From the NCBI GenBank assembly GCA_964458015.1, contig CAYWGR010000137.1:1-15771 (forward strand): a stretch of DNA of 15,771 nt, written 5' to 3'. Below, piece after piece: positions 7,174-14,045 of this stretch. The position numbers and the translations under genes are program-made. How positions within the stretch are numbered: the first letter of the stretch is position 1; the number at the start of each line of letters is the position of its first letter. A model generated the notes under the pieces. That model did no database searches and was not told the DNA's origin. It saw only the letters and a list, made by a program, of their open reading frames with translations. This stretch comes from CAYWGR01 sp964458015. Lineage in GTDB: Bacteria; Planctomycetota; Planctomycetia; Pirellulales; Thermoguttaceae.

Positions 7174-8958
7174 CTACGCCGCCACTTTGATCGGGCCGGC
7201 GGGACACTTCAATTGGAACAATCCAAACAGTTCGTTCTGTGTCAGACCGAGCTTGCGGTGTGATTCGGCGCCGGAGAGAATGGTCTCGAACAACTCGCGT
7301 TTCTCTTGCAGGACACGGTCGATTCGCTCCTCGATCGTGTCGAGCGTTAAGAATCGCGTGACCGTGACCGGCCCGTCCACGCCGATTCGATGCGCCCGAT
7401 TGATGGCTTGATCTTCGACGGCCGGGTTCCACCAGCGATCGAACAGAAACACATAGTTGACGAATTGGAGATTCAGCCCGACGCTTCCTGCTCCATAGCT
7501 CATCAACAGGACGTGCTTGCTCGAATCTTCGCGGAATTGCCGGATTACGGCGTCGCGGCGCGGATGCGGCACTTGGCCATGATATTCCATGGGGCCAAAA
7601 CGTTGAATTTGTCGGGCGATTTGCTTGATGGCTCCAACCCATTGGCTAAACACGATGGCTTTGCGGCCGCTATCGGCGATTTCTTCCAGGTCGGCTTCGA
7701 GCCGCTCCATCTTCGCGCTCGCGCCGGTGGCCATATCAAAATTGCAGATCTGCTTGAGCCGCAATACCAACTCGAAAACATGGCGAATCGTAGCGCCATC
7801 GCCCAATTCCGTCAACCGAACGATGCCCTCGTCTTCCGCCAGACGATAGCTTTCTCGCTGTTCCGCAGTGAGGTCTAGCGGTTCATCGTGAATCAATTTA
7901 GGCGGTAAATCGTGCAGAACATGGTCTTTCGTGCGGCGCAGAATGTAATTGCTGATCGAGCGGCCCATGCTGCGCGGCTTCATCTCGGGCGAAAGGAATC
8001 CCGGCGCGAGGAACTCGAAGATGCCCAGCAAGTCTTCCGCGCTGTTTTCCACGGGAGTGCCCGTCAGCGCCCAACTGCGTTTTCGCGTAATGGAACGCAC
8101 GATCTCGCTGGTAGTGCTGTTGCGATTCTTGATGCGTTGCGACTCATCGAGCACGACGAGATCGAACGACCGCGCGGCGAGCATTTCTCGGTCGCGTAAC
8201 AGTAATTCGTAGTTGGCAATCCGTAAGGGCACGTCTTCCAACGACCATTGCCATTTGCGTTTGGCGTGATCGCCTTCGACCACCATCAGCGGCACCTCGG
8301 GCGCCCAGACTCCGAATTCCCGCTGCCAATTGGTCACCAGAGGCTTAGGACAAACCAACAGGACGTTGCGCACGTCTCCCCGGCGAAGCAACAAGCGAAT
8401 GGCCGTGATCGACTGCATCGTTTTGCCGAGCCCCATCTCATCGGCCAATATGGCCGCCTGACGTGGATAGAGAAAGGCAATGCCCTCGAACTGGAAGGGG
8501 AAAGGACGGAAGGGGAAGGCCAACGAACCTTCCTCCAGCAACGACTCCAACGATGGTTGTAAAACATAATGCAGCCGGTCGGCCAACTTGATGACGTCGC
8601 CCGGCGGCTTGATCCGCGTGGCGGGAACAACCGCTTGTGGTTGTTGGGAAACGGCCCCGGCGGACGGTGAATCTTTTTTTGCCGGTCCCGGCACATCGAG
8701 CGGCTCGGCAAACGCAAAGCTCCTTACTCGAACCTTGGACTGAACAATCGGGATCGTGACAACACGCGGAGCAGTCGCTTTCAGAGAAAGCGGCTGCCGA
8801 CAGGCAAGGTTATCCTTGATCCGATTGTCGGCCGAATCAGGGATGCATTGTGCCCGAAGTAATTCCTCGTTCCAGGGACTCGGCAGCGACACGACTTCGA
8901 TCTGCAAATCGATTTTCGTGACGGCCGGCGGCATGGGAGCGTGCCAATGCATATTCAT
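7174..8958 (-). CDS. SNF2-family DEAD-like ATPase/helicase
   Basis: Swi2/Snf2-type double-stranded-DNA translocase, 594 aa. After a poorly conserved N-terminal 115 residues come motif I DEMGLGKT (173-180), Ia region VLLVCPKPLVTNW, motif II DESQ (271-274), motif III WALTGTPVEN (296-305), motif V YGAGSVGLNLQ (488-498) and motif VI QAINRAHRIG (517-526). VVLDESQ is a variant of the usual DEAH/DEGH box. The C-terminal helicase lobe begins near 415 with KAIVFSQW at 433-440. Nuclease, SWIM-zinc or methylase domains are absent, so it is a bare motor. Its ATG overlaps the stop of the 193-aa gene upstream (ATGA), so the two are translationally coupled and probably act together. It converges with the fucosidase gene, 26 bp apart, with no terminator seen. 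DNA-remodelling or repair/defence roles are possible; the sequence does not decide. Confidence 0.93.
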   Translation of the reverse strand: MNMHWHAPMPPAVTKIDLQIEVVSLPSPWNEELLRAQCIPDSADNRIKDNLACRQPLSLKATAPRVVTIPIVQSKVRVRSFAFAEPLDVPGPAKKDSPSAGAVSQQPQAVVPATRIKPPGDVIKLADRLHYVLQPSLESLLEEGSLAFPFRPFPFQFEGIAFLYPRQAAILADEMGLGKTMQSITAIRLLLRRGDVRNVLLVCPKPLVTNWQREFGVWAPEVPLMVVEGDHAKRKWQWSLEDVPLRIANYELLLRDREMLAARSFDLVVLDESQRIKNRNSTTSEIVRSITRKRSWALTGTPVENSAEDLLGIFEFLAPGFLSPEMKPRSMGRSISNYILRRTKDHVLHDLPPKLIHDEPLDLTAEQRESYRLAEDEGIVRLTELGDGATIRHVFELVLRLKQICNFDMATGASAKMERLEADLEEIADSGRKAIVFSQWVGAIKQIARQIQRFGPMEYHGQVPHPRRDAVIRQFREDSSKHVLLMSYGAGSVGLNLQFVNYVFLFDRWWNPAVEDQAINRAHRIGVDGPVTVTRFLTLDTIEERIDRVLQEKRELFETILSGAESHRKLGLTQNELFGLFQLKCPAGPIKVAA

Positions 8959-9536
8959 CGCACGGCCTGCTGGGCTTCCTCAATGGCATTGCGAATCCGC
9001 TCGAATGGTTCCGCCAAATCAAACGAGTCCGCCAAGTCGGTCAATCGTTCGGTTATCAGCCGGCGATCTTCCCCGGCGCGTTCCGGCAATCCCAGGCTGT
9101 TGCAACCGACTCGAAAGATCGCCAATTTTGGACCGTCGCGATGGGGTGCATCGAGGCGAAATATCCGTCCCGAAGATTCAGGTTGTTTTTCCTCCGCCGG
9201 CTCATTCCCGCGAGGCAAAACCAAAGCCAAAGGCATTTCCACATGCTCACGGGCCGCTAAAACGGGCTCGCGATCGGTGCATATCACCAGAGGGGGTATA
9301 CTTGCCTGTTTTATCAGAGTTTGCCCAATTTGCTCGCCATAAAGAAACGATTCCAGCGTCGGACCATAGAGAATTTCTTGGGCTCTATTGGGTTTAATCG
9401 GGGCAGTACAATGGAACTCCAAGGGGCGTCCTGCCATATTCAAGAGCAAATACCCCCCAAACAGACCGTGCTGCGGATTCTCGACCACCGTCAGAAATCC
9501 CAATGCAGGCTTGGACTTAGCTTCAGTGTTACTCAT
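8955..9536 (-). CDS. Unknown protein coupled to the SNF2 ATPase
   Basis: A 193-aa protein I do not recognise. The N-terminal half (about 10-90) looks like a compact alpha/beta domain: GFLTVVENPQHGLFGGYLLL, then RPLEFHCTAP, ILYGPTLESFLYGEQIG and PLVICTDRE. A hydrophilic linker (about 108-124) follows, then FRLDAPHRDGPKLAIFRVG, and a charged helical end. There is no signal peptide or membrane segment, so it is probably cytoplasmic. TGA overlaps the ATG of the SNF2 gene by four bases, the strongest clue to function: an adaptor, specificity subunit or substrate of that motor. No SD precedes the ATG at 9536; the promoter at 9543-9570 places transcription start at or within a base or two of it. Confidence 0.8.
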   Translation of the reverse strand: MSNTEAKSKPALGFLTVVENPQHGLFGGYLLLNMAGRPLEFHCTAPIKPNRAQEILYGPTLESFLYGEQIGQTLIKQASIPPLVICTDREPVLAAREHVEMPLALVLPRGNEPAEEKQPESSGRIFRLDAPHRDGPKLAIFRVGCNSLGLPERAGEDRRLITERLTDLADSFDLAEPFERIRNAIEEAQQAVR

Positions 9537-9542
9537 GGTTGT

Positions 9543-9570
9543 CGTATATTGAAAGCCTGGTTTTTCTCAA
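9543..9570 (-). promoter_or_regulatory. Promoter of the 193-aa/SNF2 operon, apparently leaderless
   Basis: On the - strand TTGAGA (9570-9565) is followed after 16 bp by TATACG (9548-9543). Only six bases separate the -10 from the ATG at 9536, so the expected start of transcription coincides with the A of the start codon. The lack of any SD upstream agrees with a leaderless mRNA. Confidence 0.4.
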
Positions 9571-9786
9571 TTGCCGCAAGCCACTCAAGTTTCCCAGTGT
9601 GAAATACAAAGATGTCTTGCCTCCAGGGGTATCGGTGTGGAAGTTGGTCAACTTTAACGTTCATGTGTTGATGAAAAAGACGGAAAAGTGTGGTTATAAG
9701 CTGCGAAAGACTAGCGAAAAGATGTTTTCTGTCGGTAAAGTGCTCAAGAAATAATTGGCGGATATCTTGGATTTCGTGTCAGACGC
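9571..9786. other. Spacer between divergent SNF2 operon and 158-aa gene; no convincing gene
   Basis: The 303-bp gap 9537-9839 carries the two divergent promoters at its ends. Between them a + strand frame is open to 9754 (TTG at 9539, GTG at 9599) and would encode a lysine-rich peptide ending GKVLKK. It has no SD, no recognisable motif and would overlap the - strand promoter. I see no strong hairpin or repeat. Confidence 0.5.
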
Positions 9787-9816
9787 TCGACAATTCGACG
9801 GCTTTCTGCTTATACT
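9787..9816 (+). promoter_or_regulatory. Sigma70-like promoter of the 158-aa gene
   Basis: TCGACA (9787-9792) and TATACT (9811-9816) are 18 bp apart, each five of six to consensus. Transcription would begin near 9823, just ahead of GAAAGGA, which places the start codon at 9840 and excludes the ATG at 9819. Confidence 0.5.
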
Positions 9817-9839
9817 AAATGTTGAAAGGAATTGGATCC

Positions 9840-10316
9840 ATGAGCCATGAACCACAGCGAACGCGTCCGCCGATGTTTAGCCAGATTGATGTTACGCCGG
9901 CCGCTTATCCGCCCGCATCGAGCGTGCGACAGGATGTCGAACAAACTCATCTGTTGCGCGAGCTATTGGCCGCTCAAGATCGGCAAAACGAATTGCTCGA
10001 AGAACTCGTGGGGCAACTGAGCGCGGGCCAAAAACAGCGGAATGCGGAACTGTGCCAGTGGAAACAAGCAAATCCGCATCTAGCGCGCGGGTGTCGGATG
10101 GCGGCCGAGGCCCTGGGCCGGGTTCAAGCGGAATTCCTCGAATCGCTTACGACCGAAGTCAACACCAACTATGAGAACTTGATGAGCGGCGATTTCATGC
10201 TCAACGAGTTTGTCGATCGTTTTGGGCCGCGCATGGCCCATCTGAACGGCTTGCTACAGGTTCTTTCCCAGCTAAGCGCAGTTCCTAATCCGACGAGTGC
10301 GCCTAACGCACAATAA
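9840..10316 (+). CDS. Unknown 158-aa coiled-coil protein
   Basis: Soluble protein of unknown function. A proline-rich N-terminus (FSQIDVTPAAYPPASS, 13-28) precedes a leucine/glutamate/glutamine-rich helix (about 32-65: LLRELLAAQDRQNELLEELV) likely to form a coiled coil. A second helical section (about 68-147) contains WKQANPHLARGCR and DFMLNEFVDRFGPRMAHLNGLLQ. There is no signal peptide or transmembrane segment. The ATG at 9840 is preferred over 9819 because GAAAGGA lies about nine bases upstream and the -10 box would exclude the earlier ATG from the mRNA. It converges on the response regulator gene with only eight bases between stops. It looks like a genuine gene by codon pattern; homologues are likely in related planctomycetes, but I cannot name a family. 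Confidence 0.8.
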   Translation: MSHEPQRTRPPMFSQIDVTPAAYPPASSVRQDVEQTHLLRELLAAQDRQNELLEELVGQLSAGQKQRNAELCQWKQANPHLARGCRMAAEALGRVQAEFLESLTTEVNTNYENLMSGDFMLNEFVDRFGPRMAHLNGLLQVLSQLSAVPNPTSAPNAQ

Positions 10317-10324
10317 CGGCGCCC

Positions 10325-10801
10325 TCAGCTATCGGTAGTGCTATTTTGCGGCGTCGTTTGATGCTGTAGATATTGGGCAAGAGTTGTTCGCAACACCTTT
10401 TCCGTGATCGGCTTGGAGATATAGTCGGTGCAACCTGCTTGGATGCATTTATCACGGTCTTCGGACGTGTCGTAGGCCGTGACTGCGATAATCGGAATTT
10501 GCCAGCTTTTCTCCCGCAATCGCCGCGTGGCCTCGTAACCGCTGACGTGCGGCATGTGCATATCCATAAGAATCAACTCGTAGGGACGTCCAATCTCCCT
10601 CGAGATTTCGGCCTTTTTACAGGCGACTTCTCCATTCTCGGCAAAATCAACTTCCACATCCATTTTGCGCAGAATTCCGCGGAGGATTTTCTGCATGCAA
10701 AGAGCGTCTTCCACGATCAATAATCGCGGCCGCAAATGGGGTTCACGCTCTCGGTAGGCCGACACATCGTCCACGACAGCGGAATATTGTGACGACATCA
10801 T
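10325..10801 (-). CDS. Single-domain (CheY-like) response regulator
   Basis: Stand-alone receiver protein, 158 aa. A 22-residue N-terminal extension precedes a complete REC domain (about 24-145): RLLIVEDAL with acidic E31-D32, phosphoacceptor D80 in LILMDMHMPHVSGYEATRRLR, T108 in AVTAYD, and K130 in DYISKPI. A short polar tail follows and there is no output domain. It should relay phosphate or act by protein contact, as CheY/Spo0F types or partners of hybrid kinases do; DMHMPxxxGYEATRRLR is typical of receivers of hybrid-kinase phosphorelays. Start at 10801 (or ATG 10798) follows GGAAAAAG; the longer frame to 10951 is unsupported. No histidine kinase is in the window. Confidence 0.9.
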   Translation of the reverse strand: MMSSQYSAVVDDVSAYREREPHLRPRLLIVEDALCMQKILRGILRKMDVEVDFAENGEVACKKAEISREIGRPYELILMDMHMPHVSGYEATRRLREKSWQIPIIAVTAYDTSEDRDKCIQAGCTDYISKPITEKVLRTTLAQYLQHQTTPQNSTTDS

Positions 10802-10821
10802 GGATGCTTTTTCCAATAAGG

Positions 10822-10833
10822 CGATATTTATCG
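10822..10833. promoter_or_regulatory. Short palindrome upstream of the single-domain response regulator
   Basis: CGATATTTATCG is a 12-bp near-perfect inverted repeat (5-bp arms, TT centre) about 20 bp upstream of the start codon at 10801. It could be an operator or part of the promoter; with arms this short, chance is a real possibility. Confidence 0.25.
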
Positions 10834-10871
10834 ACACAACGAAAATATAGCTTTTTCTGGGGTTAGTGTCA

Positions 10872-11171
10872 TCATTTTCCCCCTCCAGATAATTGGGATC
10901 TCGCGAGACAAGAAAGTGTCGCGAAAAAAAGGACATCCCTACGAGCAGCATCGCATGCCCCTGGCGACTTGTTTTTCTGAATACAACGAATACAACCAGG
11001 ACTTATCAGACGCTCGATAGACAGACAACGTTCAACACACACGGTACGCTTCAAGGGTCGCCAATACTTGGGAGCAGTAATGGCCACAGCCCCCCCATCT
11101 AGGATATCCGAAACAATGTCGAATAAGGCCGAAACTCGTTGTAGCTTATGCTTAAAATTTCCATGAAACAT
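10872..11171 (-). CDS. Doubtful open reading frame in the 800-bp gap
   Basis: A 99-aa frame starting MFHGNFKHKLQRVSALFDIV. The start at 11171 has GGAAAA seven bases upstream. The stretch ALFDIVSDILDGGAVAITAP looks protein-like. The second half is rich in Cys, Arg and Ser (CIRCIQKN, LSCLARSQ) and has a codon third-position pattern unlike neighbouring genes. I recognise no family. It may be a fast-evolving or decayed gene, or not coding at all. The frame is open further upstream to an ATG at 11351. Confidence 0.2.
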   Translation of the reverse strand: MFHGNFKHKLQRVSALFDIVSDILDGGAVAITAPKYWRPLKRTVCVERCLSIERLISPGCIRCIQKNKSPGACDAARRDVLFFATLSCLARSQLSGGGK

Positions 11172-11537
11172 GATCGTGTTTTCCATTCCGTGAAAGCGCT
11201 TCTTCCTGCTTTTCTCTCCCACGATATGGGCAACTTCGGTAATCCACGTCGCTTTTACGAAAAGTTTCGTTTTTTTAAAATATGATCGAATATTCCGCTT
11301 CAAAAGCAACTTTCTCGCCCGTATTAAGCTACGATTCATAACGAGGACCAACGATCAACACCCCTGACGACTAGTGATCAATTGAGCACTACATTGTCCA
11401 TGCCTCCTTTCGCGGCCAAATAAGGTCGGCCTACTCGGCGGAAATCGCCATGTGTGCGGAGAAGGTTTGCTGACAATGTCTGCACCAATAACACCCGAAC
11501 CCGATATCCATCTATTTGAGCATCCATAGACATGCAG
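11172..11537. other. Intergenic DNA with no gene that I can support
   Basis: This is the remainder of the long gap between the two response-regulator genes. It includes an AT-rich stretch around 11268-11300 and only short, motif-free frames on either strand. A 7-bp inverted match (CATTGTC at 11392-11398, GACAATG at 11472-11478) is too distant to interpret. A small GGCG/CGCC hairpin sits at 11437-11449. Confidence 0.5.
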
Positions 11538-11557
11538 TGGTTCACGGTTTAGAACCA
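11538..11557. promoter_or_regulatory. Inverted repeat upstream of the GGDEF regulator
   Basis: TGGTTC (11538-11543) and GAACCA (11552-11557) form a 6-bp inverted repeat with an 8-nt centre, about 47 bp upstream of the start codon at 11604. It is a candidate operator. No clean -35/-10 pair is visible nearby; TAATTG at about 11570 is the best -10-like hexamer. Confidence 0.25.
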
Positions 11558-11603
11558 GCATGACCAAATAATTGATTTCCGCACACCACTAAGGGGCCTA
11601 CGT

Positions 11604-13085
11604 GTGCGTACTCCGGACAAACGAATGACGGCAGCCGATTACAAAGTATTGGTAGGCGATGACGATCCAGCCATGCTGCGCCTTCTTTCGCGCTGGCTGG
11701 AGAAGGCAGGCTACCCAACGCGCACCGCCTCCGACGGCCAAGAAGCCCTTGAAGCCATCGAACTGGAATGTCCCGATTTCATCATCACCGACTGGGAAAT
11801 GCCCAGAATCAATGGCTTTGAACTGTGCAAACTTGTTCGGGAAATGGTATTGCCGCACTATGTGTATATCCTCTTCCTGACGGTAAAATCCGACCGCGCC
11901 GCCATTGTCGCCGGATTGGAAATCGGCGCCGACGACTTCCTGAGCAAGCCGGTCTCCGAGGCTGAACTTCTGGCGCGAATGCGATCAGGAACTCGGGTGC
12001 TGGAACTCGAACGGCGTCTCAACCTTATGGCCCGCACCGATTCGTTGACCAGCCTGATGACGCAACGGAATTTTTACGAGGTTTTGGTCAAGGAATGGCA
12101 TCGCTCGCGACGACTCCATCTACCGCTCAGTTGCGCGATGATGGATCTCGATTTTTTCAAGCAAATCAACGACGTCCACGGCCATCCCGCCGGCGATTCG
12201 GTCCTCAAATTGGTGGCGGAATTGCTCATGGACAACTGCCGAGCCAGCGATTCCGTATGCCGTTACGGCGGCGAGGAATTTTGCATCATGCTGCCCGAAA
12301 CGACCGAAGCCGATGCCGCTTTATGGGCCGAACGCGCTCGGGAACGTCTGGCAGCCTTGCATATTCCCAAATCCATTCGCGGTTTGCGCATCACCGGCAG
12401 TTTCGGTGTGGCCCAATGCGGGCCGGATATGAAAAACTCCGAGGAATTAGTCGATCGAGCCGATCAAGGGCTGCTTTGCGCCAAGCGTGCGGGACGCGAT
12501 CGGGTTGTCTCTTATTCCACACTGGTCGATGCCGCGGAACCCAAAATCAATTCCATCGGGCGGAATGACGGAATTTTCCAGGGGATCCTGGCTCGCAATG
12601 TCATGAGCCCCTTGGTCGCTTGCGTACGCGATGAGGAAACCATCGATCAAGCCGCTCAGTTTTTCCTCCAATCCGGCACCCCCTCCTCGCCAGTCCTCGA
12701 CGCCAAGGGCACCCTTGTCGGATTCCTCTCGGAAAAAGATCTGATGGCCGCCATGGCATCGCCCGATTGCTGGCACCATGAAGTGCATACCGTGATGCGC
12801 ACGAATGTGATTTCTTACGAGGAAGACACGCCGATTCGTGTGATTTATGAATTCCTGTGCCGGGTTTCCATTCGCCGCGTCGTCATTACAAGCGGCGGAC
12901 ATCCGACCGGAACGATCAGCCGCAACTCCTTGCTCCAATGGTTCCGCAACTGGGTGATTCAGAAAGGCTTGATCCATCCTTCTTCCGCTGCCAACGCTTC
13001 GACCGAATGTAACATAAAAGACATGGCATCTGTACCAATCCTCCACATTCCGGACACCGAACCGGCATCCCAGTCGGTGGGATAA
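11604..13085 (+). CDS. Response regulator with REC, GGDEF and paired CBS domains (diguanylate cyclase)
   Basis: PleD-like regulator of 493 aa predicted to make c-di-GMP. REC domain (about 14-130): acidic D19-D21, phosphoacceptor D63 in FIITDWEMPRINGFELC, T93, K115 in FLSKPV. GGDEF domain (about 143-305): MDLDFFKQINDVHGHPAGD, active-site GGEEF at 222-226, and an inhibitory I-site RASD at 213-216, exactly five residues ahead. Two CBS repeats follow (about 330-388, VMSPLVACV; and 395-450, VMRTNVISYEEDTPI), which in other proteins bind adenosine nucleotides. The start is GTG at 11604 because AAGGGG lies seven bases upstream; ATG 11625 is an alternative. The last 170 bp overlap the HTH gene in antisense, and the tail past about residue 455 is probably not structured or conserved. 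REC and GGDEF assignments are firm; the effect of CBS ligands is inference. Confidence 0.93.
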   Translation: MRTPDKRMTAADYKVLVGDDDPAMLRLLSRWLEKAGYPTRTASDGQEALEAIELECPDFIITDWEMPRINGFELCKLVREMVLPHYVYILFLTVKSDRAAIVAGLEIGADDFLSKPVSEAELLARMRSGTRVLELERRLNLMARTDSLTSLMTQRNFYEVLVKEWHRSRRLHLPLSCAMMDLDFFKQINDVHGHPAGDSVLKLVAELLMDNCRASDSVCRYGGEEFCIMLPETTEADAALWAERARERLAALHIPKSIRGLRITGSFGVAQCGPDMKNSEELVDRADQGLLCAKRAGRDRVVSYSTLVDAAEPKINSIGRNDGIFQGILARNVMSPLVACVRDEETIDQAAQFFLQSGTPSSPVLDAKGTLVGFLSEKDLMAAMASPDCWHHEVHTVMRTNVISYEEDTPIRVIYEFLCRVSIRRVVITSGGHPTGTISRNSLLQWFRNWVIQKGLIHPSSAANASTECNIKDMASVPILHIPDTEPASQSVG

Positions 13086-13251
13086 TTCCAACCTCGCCCG
13101 CTTGGTGTTTCAGCACCACGACACGTTTTCCCTGGGCAATAGCATTGACGGTTCCCCGGCTCACGCCAATCGTTGAAGCGATTTTCCGTTGCGAGAGATG
13201 CCCTTCCCCTAGCATCCGCCGAATTTCTTCCACTACGGAAGATGCAATCAT
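12916..13251 (-). CDS. Small HTH protein with a zinc-ribbon-like motif
   Basis: Predicted DNA-binding protein of 111 aa. Residues about 18-42 (HLSQRKIASTIGVSRGTVNAIAQGKR) form a helix-turn-helix of the Xre/resolvase-HTH type. Residues 66-80 carry CPEC...PCLLC, a C-x2-C-x7-C-x2-C arrangement able to hold zinc. The final 25 residues (DGSSLSESPSC...) look unstructured. The ATG at 13251 has a good SD, AAGGGAG, nine bases upstream. Codons 56 to the end lie antisense to the 3' end of the GGDEF gene. Both are read as real: this one for the SD, HTH and cysteine motif, the other for full-length domains. It is divergent from the 83-aa gene, which it might regulate. This architecture resembles short HTH proteins I associate with planctomycetes; that is memory, not a search. 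Confidence 0.8.
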   Translation of the reverse strand: MIASSVVEEIRRMLGEGHLSQRKIASTIGVSRGTVNAIAQGKRVVVLKHQAGEVGIIPPTGMPVRCPECGGLVQMPCLLCYIRSKRWQRKKDGSSLSESPSCGTIGARSCG

Positions 13252-13434
13252 GACTATACACTCCCTTAGTTATGCCAAAATCTCGTCGTTGGCTTGCCAA
13301 ACTGAATAAACTGCTATCAATGGCAACAAGCTAACATCTTTAGTACATATTTGCAACCATTGTTATGGTCGCTTTTTTGTTCTTTTCTGCACACTTCAAT
13401 ACTTACCTATTTTGCCTTTTTCCGTATTTATTGG

Positions 13435-13462
13435 TGGACACAGGCGTTTTTTTGGCTAAAAT
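13435..13462 (+). promoter_or_regulatory. Promoter of the 83-aa gene, apparently leaderless
   Basis: TGGACA (13435-13440) and TAAAAT (13457-13462) lie 16 bp apart, each five of six to consensus. Seven bases separate the -10 from the ATG at 13470, so transcription is expected to begin on or next to the start codon. There is no SD, which fits a leaderless mRNA. Confidence 0.45.
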
Positions 13463-13469
13463 AATAGTC

Positions 13470-13721
13470 ATGACTCTCCAAACCTACGATCCCAAACAGC
13501 TCGACCATTTTGCCCTAAGGCTCCTTGATTTAGCGGCGATTATGCGCCATATGGCCAACCGCAGTCGGGACAACGGCATTTCCGACCTAGCCTTGCACGA
13601 CAAAAAAGCTTCGGAATGGTGCTCAAAACTTGAACAATGGGCTCACAAAACCCAGGCCGATTTGGAAGTAAAAATACTCCAAAACAAGGCCGAACAAAGA
13701 GCCCACAACGCATTGATCTAG
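13470..13721 (+). CDS. Unknown 83-aa helical protein
   Basis: Small soluble protein beginning MTLQTYDPKQLDHFALRLLD. Composition predicts mostly helix: FALRLLDLAAIMRHMANRSR (about 14-33), then DLALHDKKASEWCSKLEQWAHKTQADLEVKILQ (about 39-72), with regular hydrophobic spacing suggestive of a helical bundle or coiled coil. I do not recognise a family. A longer frame from 13365 adds a hydrophobic segment (MVAFLFFSAHFN) but starts in AT-rich promoter DNA with no SD, so 13470 is preferred. It is transcribed away from the HTH/zinc-ribbon gene across a 218-bp gap, and both start codons sit in the same ten bases ATAGTCATGA. Confidence 0.75.
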   Translation: MTLQTYDPKQLDHFALRLLDLAAIMRHMANRSRDNGISDLALHDKKASEWCSKLEQWAHKTQADLEVKILQNKAEQRAHNALI

Positions 13722-13935
13722 CAAAATGGCGGGCCATCGCTTCGCTCGACCCGGCCCTACACTTTTCTCAACTTCAACAATTGATTGGCCCTGATGCTCT
13801 GGTGGGCCTACGGCAGCTTTGGCAATTGCAATGGCCGGTTGGCTTGTGCCGATAGAATCTGCCTCGCCCAAGATTTTTTAGATCATGGGTTTTGTCGGCC
13901 GATGAAAGTGCTGCGAACCGCACATCGAGACCGCT
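13722..13935. other. Spacer with an overlapping frame of uncertain status
   Basis: The + strand frame from ATG 13637 to the stop at 13855 overlaps the end of the 83-aa gene in another frame. Its second half (RIDLAKWRAIASLDPALHFS, then QLQQLIGPDALVGLRQLWQL) reads like protein. It has no SD and no known motif, so I do not call it a gene. A -10-like TAGAAT lies at 13853-13858 without a well-placed -35. Confidence 0.35.
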
Positions 13936-14034
13936 ATGCCCATCGAACTCTTACATCCCCTGATTGGCGTGACCTTCCTGGGCGTTTGTCTTATGGTCAC
14001 GGAAATTCTTATCCAATCGCGACGTAACGGATAA
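13936..14034 (+). CDS. Possible 32-aa single-pass membrane peptide
   Basis: A short frame encodes MPIELLHPLIGVTFLGVCLM followed by VTEILIQSRRNG. One hydrophobic stretch (about residues 9-26) is followed by a positively charged end, which predicts an N-out/C-in single-span membrane peptide. A weak SD (GAGA) lies five bases upstream and a perfect 7-bp hairpin follows 11 bases after the TAA. Many bacteria have such small membrane proteins, often as regulators or subunits of transporters or oxidases; nothing here points to a partner. Chance cannot be excluded for so short a frame. Confidence 0.45.
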   Translation: MPIELLHPLIGVTFLGVCLMVTEILIQSRRNG

Positions 14035-14045
14035 GCACCGCGTCC

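Noticed and set aside
9539..9754. A + strand lysine-rich frame in the SNF2/158-aa gap
   Set aside because: TTG or GTG start without SD, no motif, and it overlaps the predicted promoter of the 193-aa gene.
11172..11351. Upstream extension of the doubtful frame in the 800-bp gap
   Set aside because: It is Arg/Lys/Phe-rich AT-rich DNA with no SD at its ATG and no motif.
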